Below, one piece after another: positions 22,204-33,000 of a stretch of DNA of 64,000 nt. Location: the NCBI GenBank assembly GCA_017893485.1, contig CM030362.1:38534984-38598983 (forward strand). The letters run 5' to 3'. Every line of letters starts with the position of its first letter. Position 1 is the first letter of the stretch. Position numbers and translations under genes: made by a program. This DNA is from Hemerocallis citrina. Its lineage: Eukaryota > Streptophyta > Magnoliopsida > Asparagales > Asphodelaceae. Under the pieces are notes generated by a model. That model was not told the DNA's origin. It saw nothing but the letters and a program-made list of their open reading frames with translations, and searched no databases.

Positions 22204-22283
22204 AATGTTGTCTGTATTAGTCTTTATTTCGTTTCCGGTTACTATGTGCTACTCTGTTTAACTCTTAGCCTACTGGTTGCTTT

Positions 22284-23249
22284 TGTTAGAACCTGAATAT
22301 AAAATAATAAGAATTTCCAACAAAGTTGTGAAGAATTCAAATACAGAAAGGAAAACAGTAAGCAAATGAACTTGTACAGAGTCGAGATTTTTTAAGAATC
22401 TCTGTCCTTAAAGCAGAATTTGCCCCATAGTGCGACGGTTACCGGCAAATCGCTTCCCAGGATACAACTGTACCTTCTCTGAAGAATGCAGCACCCTTGC
22501 TTCAGAGACAACGAACTGCTGTCTGTGTGTACTCTCAGTCGACAGACACTGACTCAGAGCAGAGGAAGAAGAAGAGGAAGACTCAAGTGGAAAAATTTTC
22601 TGTATCTATGTGGGAGCTGATGTCTGGGTCTGGATATATAGATAAGAGTTGGACTGGAGACTGTTCAGCAGCCATTACTCTGTAACAGCAAAGTAATGGG
22701 GACTCTTCAGCTTAGTAACTGGTGAGCCATTACTCTGCTGTTACAGAGTAATGGCCCCAGTTACTGAATCTGAAAAGTCTTTTCAGTTCAGTAGGGGAAG
22801 AGGCTGTCTGGGCAAAAAGGTAAAATAAAAATTTAAACCGAACCGAACCGAGCCGAAGCCGAAGCCGAGGTCGGGGTCGGGGCCGGGGCCGGGGCCGGGC
22901 CGGGCGCGCGCGCGCGCGCGTGTGTTTGTCATTTTGGCTAAGTCCTCTCTCCACTACACGTTAGTGGTAACCCCCGGGCCACGCCCTCTAGTCCAGTTTT
23001 CTAGTATATATACTAGTAACAATCTTTCCCAATTTCCGATATGGGACTATCCATTTGTTAAGTTGGTACCTTTCAAGTACCCAACTTTGGATCAACATTT
23101 CTCATTCATACGGAATTCGTTTTTGGCAATTGAGTATACTACGGAATAGTACTCGACGAGAGGATCGCAATCCACTCATTTTCCGGTGCCGCCGGTGGCC
23201 GGAGCTTGCCGGAATCCGGCCCGGAAAACTGCAAAAATTAATTCCAACA
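22284..23249 (-). repeat. 3' LTR of the inner Copia element
   Basis: 966 bp, starting TGTTAGAACC and ending ATTCCAACA. It is about 103 bp longer than its partner because of a block at roughly 22683-22810 full of inverted repeats. It also has a GC-only tract near 22860-22920 ending in alternating CG, and a single GTCGAC near 22539. Confidence 0.95.
22671..22755. repeat. Nested inverted repeats in the longer Copia LTR
   Basis: GCCATTACTCTGTAACAGC (22671-22689) and its exact reverse complement (22737-22755) form a 19-bp stem. A second copy of the 12-base outer arm at 22726-22737 can pair with 22744-22755 instead, giving a short hairpin. The two folds exclude each other. The partner LTR has only a reduced version. 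Confidence 0.75.
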
Positions 23250-23262
23250 ATCCCCCACATGA
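23250..23262 (-). promoter_or_regulatory. Polypurine tract of the inner Copia element
   Basis: The minus strand reads ATGTGGGGGAT directly before the 3' LTR, the expected place and composition. Confidence 0.85.
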
Positions 23263-23850
23263 ATGGAAATTACCAGACCATGTAATCCAGACACGACAGA
23301 AAAACAAAAAACATGACAGAAAGACTCTGAGAGTACAATCGGAAAATCACTGCATCAGGAATGGTAGTAATTTTTCAACTTTGAACCACCCTTAGTAATT
23401 AGCTATCGGATTCACTTGACCAGGTAGTGATCATGATGTCTTGAACTACCCGGGCGTTCATGTGAACCTAGACAATAACTATCACACAGTTTCATCTCCT
23501 CACAGAACTAAGTTCTCTTGTTGTGTTCATTTTGGCCTTGAACATCCCTGGTTAATCATGAGTGAACTTGGAGAATGTAGCCTCTCTTCATTCTCCTAGA
23601 AACGGCCCCATTTCACACTCACAAGGTGATTTCCCATAAAGAGTACCCTGCTATACCCCACTTTTATTTCAAAGCTATGAGAATCATTAAAAGCCAAGCT
23701 TATCCTAACTATTTGCAGGCAGCACTTGTTTTATCATCCTAAGAATGGGTATGAGATGTTAATCTCTAAGTGCTTTCGTTGATTCAACAAGATTTAGTTG
23801 TCCCTTTGAACCTAGATCTTGGGATCTCCAATTTCTAGGTAGGGTTTCCA

Positions 23851-25011
23851 TCAAGTATCCTCTTTCGTCATAGGCTTTAAACCCATTCCTCTTGATGATC
23901 TCACAACCTGCTCTCGCGACAGACCTTTAGTAAATGGATCCGCTAGGTTGTCGGCCGATTTTATATATTCTATAGAGATTACTCCATTTGAGAGCAGTTG
24001 TCTAATGGTTTTGTGTCACCTTTTGATATGACGAGACTTACCATTATACATGCAACTCAGTGCCCGTGCTATAGCCGATTGGCTGTCACAGTGTACACAT
24101 AAGGCAGGTACTGGTTTTTCCCACATAGGAATATCCTCTAAAAAGTTGCGAAGCCATTCTGCTTCTTCTGCCGCTTTGTCTAAAGCAATGAACTCAGATT
24201 CCATGGTGGATCTGGCTAATAGCGTTTGTTTAGAGGATTTCCATGACACAGCTGCACCACCAAGTGTGAAAACATATCCACTTGTGGATTTTGAGTTCTT
24301 TGAGTCCGATATCCAGTTGGCATCACTGTAGCCTTCCAGTACTGCTGGATATCTGGTGTAATGCAGCGCATAACTCTGAGTATGTCGCAAGTAGTTCAAT
24401 ACTCTTGTTATTCCTTTCCAGTGACTTCGTCCTGGATTACTCGTGTATCGGCTCAGTACGTTTACTGAATGTGCTAGGTCCGGTCTTGTACAATTTGTTA
24501 GGTACATCAGACTACCAATTACACGTGCATATTCCAGTTGTGATATGCTTTCGCCTGTATTTTTGAACAGGTGAAGACTTGGATCGACGGGACTTTTTGC
24601 TGTCCCATTGGAATAATTCTTGAATCTTTCAAGTACTTTCTCAGCATAATGAGCTTGAGACAAAGTAATCCCCTCAGATGTCCTGGAGACTTTGATTCCT
24701 AGTATGACATCTGCAACTCCCAAGTCTTTCATGTCAAACTTGCCACTAAGCATGCTCTTAGTTTGTTTGATAATGTCGTTATTGCTTCCAATAATGAGCA
24801 TATCGTCTACGTATAGACAGACCAGAATGTATCCATTTGGAGTATCTTTAATGTAGATACATTTATCACATTCATTTATTTTGAAACCATTTGACATCAT
24901 AACATTGTCAAATTTTGCATGCCATTGCTTTGGAGCTTGTTTCAGGCCGTACAGTGATTTTACAAGCCTGCATACTTTATTTTCCTGTCCAGGAACTACG
25001 TAACCCTTAGG
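23851..25011 (-). pseudogene. Inner Copia pol: RT C-terminal half and RNase H
   Basis: Continues the gag-pol frame after the TAA at 25012. Visible are [12 protein letters not shown], the RT active site L-Y-V-D-D-M-L, the connection L-T-N-C-T-R-P-D-L, and RNase H (G-Y-S-D-A-N-W near residue 180, [13 protein letters not shown]). A TGA at 24016 interrupts H-I-K-R-(R)-H-K-T-I. The frame then stays open through L-A-D-P-F-T-K-G-L to the normal end at 23851. Catalytic residues are present; only the stops disable it. Confidence 0.93.
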
Positions 25012-27156
25012 TTATTTCATGTATATTTCTTCTTCTAAGTCCCCATTTAGAAATGCAGTTTTAACATCTATTTGATGTATTTCCAGGTTACGTAGAGCTG
25101 CAATAGCTATCAACATTCTTATGGATGTTATTCTTGTAACTGGGGAATATGTATCGAAGAAATCTAGGCCCTCTTTTTGCCTAAATCCTTGTACCACAAG
25201 TCTAGCCTTATGCTTCTCTATTGAACCATCTGGTTTCAATTTTTGTTTGAAGATCCATTTGCATCCTAGAGCTTTACATCCAGAAGGCAAATCGACTAAC
25301 TCCCATGTATGACTTTGCATAATGGAGTCTATTTCACTTTTGATTGCTTCCTTCCACATAGGAGCATCAGGTATAGACATGGCTTCCTTGAACGTTCTGG
25401 GCTCATTCTCTAACAGAAAGGCCGTCACAAAGTCAGGACCAAATGACTTTGATGTTCTAGCCCGTTTACTTCGTCTAGGCCCATCGGTATCCTGTTCTGG
25501 TTCATCAACTGAAGTGCTTGCAGTCCCTTGTTCACGTGTACGTTTAGGGTACGTAGTATCCTTGCACGGAAACACGTGTTCAAAGAATGAAGCATTTCTT
25601 GATTTCATTATTGTATTTACATGGATATCCGGTATATCCGATTTGTATACCAAGAACCGATATGCACTACTGTTGTGTGCGTAGCCTATGAATATGCAAT
25701 CAATCGTCTTAGGTCCGATGGTGACCTGTTTCGGGTTAGGTACTGCCACTTTTGCTAAACACCCCCACACTTTGAGGTATTTATACAAAGGTAAGTTACC
25801 TTTCCACAATTCATATGGTGTCTTGCCGGTTTTCTTGTGAGGTATTTTGTTGAGAATGTAGTTGGCAGTCAGCAACGCTTCCCCCCACATGTTTTGGGGT
25901 AAGCCAGAATTCAACAACAAGGCATTCATCATCTCCTTTAGAGTTCGGTTTTTGCGCTCGGCTGTACCGTTTGATTCGGGTGAGTAGGGAGCAGTTGTCT
26001 GATGAACTATTCCATGTTCCGAGCAGAACATGTTAAATGGTGCATCATATTCTCCTCCTCTATCACTTCTAACGATTTTAATCGTTTTGCCAAGTTGATT
26101 CTCAACCTCAAGTTTATATTCTTTGAATTTATCCAAAGCCTCATTTTTGCTATGTAAAAAATATACATAACAGAATTTTGTGCAATCGTTTATGAAAGTC
26201 ACAAAGTACTTTTTGCCACCTCTGGTCTGCACATATTTTAAGTCACACAGATATGTGTGAATGAGACCTAGAGTTTCTGTGTTTCTATCTACAGAACGTG
26301 ATGGAGTTTTAGTGAGTTTGGCCTCCGTGCAAACTTCACATTTTTCTGAGTTATCTACCTTAAACTTTGGTAGCAAATTCATGTTAACTAATCTACGCAT
26401 AGAATTTACATTAACATGGCCTAGTCTTTCATGCCAAACAGAAGAAGACTCAACAACATAGGCAATAGGAGTTATTTCATTAACTTTGGGAACAGCAGGA
26501 ACAATAGTTTTAGGGATGACTGTCATTACATTAAACTTGAACAGTCCATCCTTTACATATCCTTTACCCAAATATATCCCATTCTTGGACAGTACAAAAT
26601 TATCAGAAACAAGTACAACTTTGAACCCATTCTTACTTAGCAAAGAACCTGATATCAAGTTCTTTCTAATGTCTGGGACATGCAGCACATTTGTGAGTGT
26701 TAGCTCTTTGCCTGAAGTCATTTTCAGCACTATCTTCCCTGTTCCTTCAATTTTGGAGGTGGAAGAGTTTCCCATGAACAGTTGTTCATCTTTGTTGCAC
26801 TTCTGATAGGAAGTGAACATTTCCTTGTCCGAGCAGATATGCTTGGTGGTCCCAGTATCGTACCACCATTCACGGGGATTGCTCCCCACAAGATTTACCT
26901 CTGAAACAACAGCACAGAGGTCCAGGTCAGAGAGATCAGTGGACAAGTTCTCAGCTATGTGTACATGAGATTTTTCATTCCCTTTTACATGTCCTGTTTT
27001 TGAATAATTACTGTCCTTACTGCGACACTCAGAAATTTTATGTCCCAACTTACCACACTTGTGGCATTTCCCAGCAAACCTTTTTGCAAGAGGTTTTTTG
27101 TTGGAGACATGTGGCAGAAACTTCCTCTTCTTGCCCTTCTGTTCATGCTCCACCAC
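25012..27156 (-). pseudogene. Inner Copia gag-pol middle: nucleocapsid, protease, integrase, RT start
   Basis: A 714-codon open stretch. Order: CCHC knuckle C-H-K-C-G-K-L-G-H-K-I-S-E-C near residue 35, protease W-W-Y-D-T-G-T-T near residue 98, GAG-pre-integrase, then integrase with its HHCC finger (H-E-R-L-G-H ... C-E-V-C). In the integrase core, R-S-D-R-G-G-E-Y and E-S-N-G-T-A-E-R-K-N carry the second Asp and the Glu. The first Asp position is H-T-Y-L-C rather than the usual H-T-D-L-C. RT begins near residue 620 (H-K-A-R-L-V-V-Q-G-F) and the stretch stops at TAA 25012 in Y-M-K-(Q)-P. Confidence 0.94.
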
Positions 27157-27174
27157 ATTGGCTTTTTCTATGGA

Positions 27175-27885
27175 CTAATTTCCATAGGACCTCTCAGCCT
27201 TGCGATTCTCTTCTTCGATCCGCAACCTGATAATTAGATCTTCAAGAGACATCTCCTTTCGTTTGTGTTTGAGATAGTTCTTGAAGTCTTTCCACCCAGG
27301 TGGAAGTTTTTCAATGAACACTGCAACCTGGAATGGTTCGCACAGCGTCATATTCTCTGCAGCAATGTCGTGCATTATAACCTGCAGTTCTTGGACTTGA
27401 CTCACCACAGTTTTGGAGTCAATCATCTTGTAGTCCAGAAATTTGCCGACAACAAATTTTTTGGACCCGACGTCTTCTGTTTTGTACTTCTTTTCCAGGG
27501 ACCCCCACAGGAGTTTGGACGTCTTGAAGACACAGTAGACGTTGTACAAGGAGTCTATCAGGCCATTCAGGATGTAGTTCCTGCAGAGGTAGTCGCCCTG
27601 AGTCCACGCGTCAACTGCAGCAACGGAGTGTGCTTCCATTGGCGCCAGCATTGGGGCAGATTCATTGAGGAATCTGTCTAGCTTCAATATGGTCAGGTAG
27701 AACTGCATCTTCCCTTGCCACTTTTTGAACCCAGTTCCATTGAACTTCTCCGGTTTTTCTCCCACGCTTATGTGCGTGGGCAGAACGACCGAATGTGCCG
27801 CAACCGATTGTGCAGTCACATTATGGGTCACCGGAGTTTGGGTACTGATAAGCCCAGTAGCAACTTCAGTTTGTGTGTTCTCCAT
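27175..27885 (-). pseudogene. Inner Copia Gag
   Basis: 236 codons ending at TAG 27175, in frame with the following pol. The N-terminal 50 residues are Thr/Val-rich. The capsid region has K-F-N-G-T-G-F-K-K-W-Q-G-K-M and L-D-R-F-L near residues 45-75, W-G-S-L-E-K-K-Y near 130 and L-P-P-G-W-K-D-F near 195, as in plant Copia Gag (UBN2 family). Gag coats RNA in virus-like particles. Read through the stop it continues into the zinc knuckle, so the original was one Gag-Pol ORF. Confidence 0.9.
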
Positions 27886-28017
27886 GTTTTTGATTTTGTT
27901 CTTTTCTCTGAAATTGGTTGAAACAGAGATTGTTAGTTCCTATTTTTCCGAACAGAACCTGTAAACAAACTTCACAAAAATTGTTTTAATCTGTGAGGAA
28001 AAATTCTGCTTTAAGAT

Positions 28018-28880
28018 TGTTAGAACCTGAATATAAAATAATAAGAATTTCCAACAAAGTTGTGAAGAATTCAAATACAGAAAGGAAAACAGTAAGCAAA
28101 TGAACTTGTACAGAGTCGAGATTTTTTAAGAATCTCTGTCCTTAAAGCAGAATTTGCCCCGTAGTGCGACGGTTACCGGCAAATCGCTTTCCAGGATACA
28201 ACTGTACCTTCTCTGAAGAATGCAGCACCCTTGCTTCAGAGACAACGAACTGCTGTCTGTGTGTACTCTCAGTCGACAGACACTGACTCAGAGCAGAGGA
28301 AGAAGAAGAGGAAGACTCAAGTGGAAAAATTTTCTGTATCTATGTGGGAGCTGATGTCTGGGTCTGGATATATAGATAAGAGTTGGACTGGAGACTGTTC
28401 AGCAGCCATTACTCTGTAATAGCAGAGTAATGGCTCACCAGTAATGGCTCAACAGCAGAGTAAAAGGTAAAATAAAAATTTAAGCCAGACCAAACCAAGC
28501 CGGGGCCGGGGCCGGGGCCGGAGCCCGAGCCGGGCCGGGCGCGCGCGCGTGTGTGTTTGTCATTTTGGCTAAGTCCTCTCTCCACTACACGTTAGTGGTA
28601 ACCCCCGGGCCACGCCCTCTAGTCCAGTTTTCTAGTATATATACTAGTAACAATCTTTCCCAATTTCCGATATGGGACTATCCATTTGTTAAGTTGGTAC
28701 CTTTCAAGTACCCAACTTTGGATCAACATTTCTCATTCATACGGAATTCGTTTTTGGCAATTGAGTATACTACGGAATAGTACTCGACGAGAGGATCGCA
28801 ATCCACTCATTTTCCGGTGCCGCCGGTGGCCGGAGCTTGCCGGAATCCGGCCCGAAAAACTGCAAAAATTAATTCCAACA
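28018..28880 (-). repeat. 5' LTR of the inner Copia element
   Basis: 863 bp, ends matching the other copy. Inside its left edge no TGGTATCAGAGC primer site is found. Instead AATTCTGCTTTAAG at 28002-28015 is the exact reverse complement of 28141-28154 inside the LTR, so the RNA could fold across this junction. Confidence 0.93.
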
Positions 28881-29021
28881 GCTTTTTGTATCGAAGCTTA
28901 TTGCTTCTTTTGCACTAGTTTGTGCTTGTTTCTGGTTGTTACTTCTGGTTCTAGTTTATATATATTTTGGTTGGCTGGAATCCTAAGGGATTCCATCAAA
29001 AAAAAAAAAAAAAAACAAACA
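28881..29021 (+). other. LINE 3' UTR end and poly(A)
   Basis: Resumes the LINE after the Copia insertion, beginning with the second GCTTT. It ends with TTCCATC and 18 As at 28998-29015, followed by the LINE target duplication. Confidence 0.88.
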
Positions 29022-29329
29022 AACCTTCATCTCTCTTTTCATTTAACACAACTAAAAAAAGATCACACGCAATCCGCACCTGTATTCAAACTCTTACCAT
29101 ACAAAACACATAAACGTTATCCTTTTCTCTGATAAAATTTAACTTTGCCTCTTCCAAATTACAACAAACAAATTAGCTGTCTATTTTGGAAAACCCAGTT
29201 GTACTTAGTAATCTCTGTTTCCACATGTCCAAACCAAACACTCTCCTTCCTTAATTTTATAGTTAATTAACACTAATAACTTCATTTAATCATAATTAAG
29301 TTCAAAACCCCATTCACTTTCGATTCATT

Positions 29330-29832
29330 TCCGAAATAGATCACTTTTTAAAACTAATTCCCAAAATAGATCATTTTCGCAATTAATTTGTAAAATGGAC
29401 AACTCACAATTTTCTACTGCGGCTTCTGTTATTTTTAGATCGCAGTTGGGAACTACAGCCTCTATATAACACATTTTTACTTAGAAAAAATGATCCAAGT
29501 CTCAAATTTACTTTAGGCCAAATATAAAATGAACCAAGACCGCAGTTCCCAACTGCGGGAACTGCATACTCTATTTAACACATCTTTACTTGAAATAATT
29601 TATCTAAGTCTCAAATCACTTTAGGCCAAATATGGAATAAACTAAGGCTGCAGTTGAAAACTGTGATACTGATTTTTTTTTCCTTTTTTGAAGAAGCCAT
29701 AGTTCCCATTAGCGGCCTCACAATTGAACAGGCCGCAGTATCCAATTGCGAGTTATCTATTTTTTGAAATTAGTTTCCAAAGTGGCTATTTTAAAAATTA
29801 ATTTTAAAAAGTGGTCTAGTTTGGGAGGGAAA
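29330..29832. mobile_element. Long-TIR non-autonomous element in the host promoter
   Basis: About 78 bp at the left (CCGAAATAGATCACTTTTTA onward) and right ends pair as imperfect inverted repeats. The interior has two imperfect tandem copies of a ~115-bp unit with CGCAGTT, AACACAT, TTTACTT and CTTTAGGCCAAATAT. The same TIR family occurs at 35411-36925. It is probably Mutator-like by TIR length, but no clear 9-bp duplication was found. It lies about 190-690 bp upstream of the receptor-kinase ATG. Confidence 0.6.
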
Positions 29833-29900
29833 TCTTCGCTTTCACGGGCCCTCTTCGTTACGCTCACCCGCAAATAATCCCTTCACCTTTTCATTGCTCG

Positions 29901-29907
29901 TATAAAG
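29901..29907 (+). promoter_or_regulatory. TATA-box candidate of the receptor-kinase gene
   Basis: TATAAAG about 117 bp upstream of the ATG, followed by a CT-rich leader typical of plant promoters. No experimental support; chosen by position and match. Confidence 0.5.
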
Positions 29908-30017
29908 CACCAAAATTGCACCCCCTTTCACTTAAACCGCGTCTTCTTCTCCACAGAAGAAGCCCCTCCTTCCTAATTCTTAACGCCGTTAAAAAAATAA
30001 AAAAATAAAAATAAAAA

Positions 30018-33000
30018 ATGTCCCTTCTCTTCCCCCTCTTCTTCTCCTTCCTCCTAACGTCCGTCAACTCCGAACCGCCGTCAAACCAAAAAGCCGCCCT
30101 CCTTTCCTTCATCTCTCAAGTCCGCCATCTCAACCGCATCCAATGGAACTCCTCTACGTCACCCTGCGACTGGACCGGCGTCACGTGCGACTCCACCCGC
30201 TCAACCGTCGAAGAGCTCCGCCTCCCCGCCGTCGGCCTGGTGGGCCCAATCCCGGAAAACACGCTCGGCCAGCTCAGCAGCCTACGTGTACTCTCCCTCC
30301 GCCATAACGGCCTTGTGGGCCCCATCCCCAACGACTTCTCCAACCTTACCCTCCTCCACTCCCTCTATTTACAGGACAATGCCATTTCCGGCGGCTTCCC
30401 GCCGACCGTGACGTCACTCACTCGCCTCACTCGGTTGAATCTCGGTGGAAACAACTTTTCCGGCGGGATCCCGTTCGCCGTCAACAACCTCACTCGTTTG
30501 ACCGTACTGCTTCTTGATCGTAACGTTTTCTCGGGGAGTTTGCCAAGTATCAACATCACTTCGTTGCGGGCGTTCAACGTCTCCGACAACTCGCTCAACG
30601 GTTCCATTCCCGAAACCCTAGCTCGATTTCCGAAGTCGTCGTTCGCCGGAAACCTCCAGCTCTGCGGCTCGCCACTGCCTTCTTGCACTCCCTTCTTCCC
30701 GTCTCCGTCGCCATCGCCGTCGATCGAACCTGAATCGAACAAATCTCATCACAAGAAGCTCTCGACTGCGGCGATCATTGCGATCGCGGTCGGAATAGGT
30801 GGTTTCTTGATTCTCCTCCTTCTCCTCCTACTAATCTGCTTCCTCTTCAAGCGTCGCAGCCGAGATCGGACATCCAAATCGCCGAAGCCGACGGGAGCGG
30901 CAGCTACGTCGACGGCGGCGGGAGTGCGAGAGGTGGGGATGACGTCATCGTCGAAGGACGAGATGAGCGGGGTGGTGGAGGGGGAGAGGAACAGGCTCGC
31001 GTTTGTCGGGAAAGGGGGAGGGTATAGTTTTGACCTGGAGGATTTGCTGCGGGCGTCCGCAGAGGTATTGGGGAAGGGGAGCGTGGGCACGTCGTACAAG
31101 GCGATTTTGGAGGAGGGGACGACGGTGGTAGTGAAGAGGTTGAAGGACGTGGCGGCATCGAAAAGGGAGTTCGAGTTGCAGATGGAGGAGTTGGGGAAGG
31201 TGGAACACGATAACTTGTTGCCTCTGCGGGCATATTATTACTCGAAAGATGAGAAGTTGCTGGTCTTTGATTTTCTCCCCGCCGGTAGCTTGTCGTCGAT
31301 GCTTCACGGTAAGTTCTAGTGGCATTAACGTAATTATTTGATTTTTTTAATGATTTTTTACATTTCCTTGGTTATTAAAATCGTTATTTCGTGGAAATCG
31401 GGGGCTGGTTTTGGGAGGTAAATTGTTATTGTTGTCGGCTAGTGTAGGACTCTGGTCAGCAGTACGGTGGTTGTTTTGGCAGCCATGTGAATATAGGTAA
31501 TGGTATGCTACAGAATTATTGGCTGCTTTGTTTGAAAATTCTCAATCTCGAAATTTAGGACAAGATTTCAACTAATATTTGAAAGGTTAGTTAAAGTTTA
31601 AGCCCTTCTACACCAGTGCCTTAAATCTAGCACCTTAGACCACCACTTATTAAACTTGAATTATTAATTTTTGTTCACATTATAGTTTTTATTTTTTGTG
31701 TTCCCCTTCTAAAATGGGCCTTGGGCGGTCGCCCGGCCTGATCTGGGCCAGGCTAGCCCTGGTTTTAAGGTTTTGTTACTGCAATGTCAGTAATTTGGAC
31801 ATGATTTAACAACGAATTTTGAGATTGGATAGTCTTGCAAATTTGCAAGCTAATCTGAAACTAGTCCAATTAAAGAAACCAGCTGCATTATATTATACTA
31901 GTAGCAGGCCAGGTTTTACTACAACTACTTGAGATTGAGATGCAATTCTTGTGTTATACTGCAATTCTTGTGCAATGTTGTTAATTTACGACAATTGATA
32001 TATATTCCTTGTTGAAGAATGTAACCAACAACCAACATTCCTAGTTTAATAATTTTATTGTTGACTTTATGATATAAGTAGGGTAACGGTGGGAATCTTC
32101 TTGTCGATGTTATGATATGAGCAAAAGATTATCTCAATCAAACTTCAAAGTAAAGAATAAAAAGTTTTCTCAATTAAACTTCATGGCAAACAACTCCCAG
32201 TTGCCTATTCTTTGTGACTAATGTGATTAGAATTTCGTAAAGAAAAGGCTAATTAATATAGGTATGCATTTGTATACAACAAATATTCGTGAACTGTCAC
32301 TTTCTTTCTTTTTCCATCTTGTATTTATTTTTTTCCTTTTGACGTTGAACTCGTTTTTTTTCATCCAACTATTGATTTTTAAAAGTTTCTGAATTCCAAA
32401 TGGAATCTACATATTCCAAAACCGCGTAGTTGTCTCTATCAGACTAAGATGCAGGCCACGCTAGATGTTTTGCCAATTACTAGATGATAAAAGCATGCGA
32501 AATATCCAAAGGCTGAAAAAATAACATGGACATGTGAAGCGAAAGTGTTAGCTCCCTATCAGCCTTTGGTTATTAATCTCTTTGACTCTTTCCTTACTGT
32601 TAAAAAAAGAAAATCATCTCTTTCCTGCCTCCTAATAAAATGGTGCTATGCGAGTCTGCTAAACATGTGTAATCACTCTTGTTTGGAGTTTTATGAAATT
32701 CTCTAATATTTTGTTCTAAATCCCTATCAGAGCGTCTGTAGTTGTAGTTGCTGCTGCAGTTGCTGTTGAGACTCAAATTTTGGGTATTTGACATATAGAA
32801 AATAAAATTTTTGATTTTAGCTGTAGTCGTTTGAACCCAAATTTTGGGTTTTAATATATAAAAAATTGATGGACGATAAATTATTTTCCGTCCATTAATT
32901 TTTTTAAAAATAAAAAACCAACAGACGGGGAATCATTTCTAGTCTGAGATTTTTTTTAAAAAAAAACTTCTAATTAATTCCTAATTAACTCTTAATTTAA

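Larger units (their letters stand above)
22284..28880 (-). mobile_element. Complete Ty1/Copia retrotransposon inserted in the LINE
   Basis: LTRs at 22284-23249 and 28018-28880 flank one long minus-strand gag-pol. The 5-bp duplication GCTTT at 22279-22283 and 28881-28885 confirms the boundaries and the insertion into the LINE 3' UTR. Gag and pol share one frame with only three in-frame stops. Outside one length-variable block the LTRs are nearly identical, so the insertion is fairly young. About 590 bp between pol and the polypurine tract (23263-23850) hold no recognised gene. Confidence 0.95.
17397..29021 (+). mobile_element. L1-type LINE, 5'-truncated, split by a Copia insertion
   Basis: The 13-bp direct repeat AACCTTCATCTCT at 17384-17396 and 29022-29034 brackets the element. 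An 18-base poly(A) at 28998-29015 marks its 3' end. Removing the Copia insertion (22284-28880 plus one GCTTT) leaves a LINE of about 5.0 kb: end of ORF1, ORF2 with endonuclease, RT and a zinc-finger-like region, a short 3' UTR and poly(A). A full ORF1 with zinc knuckle is missing, so the copy is 5' truncated. ORF2 is broken by several stops, so it is inactive. Confidence 0.93.

Noticed and set aside
30116..31325. Minus-strand ORFs opposite kinase exon 1
   Set aside because: Shadow frames caused by GC-rich codon use of the real gene.
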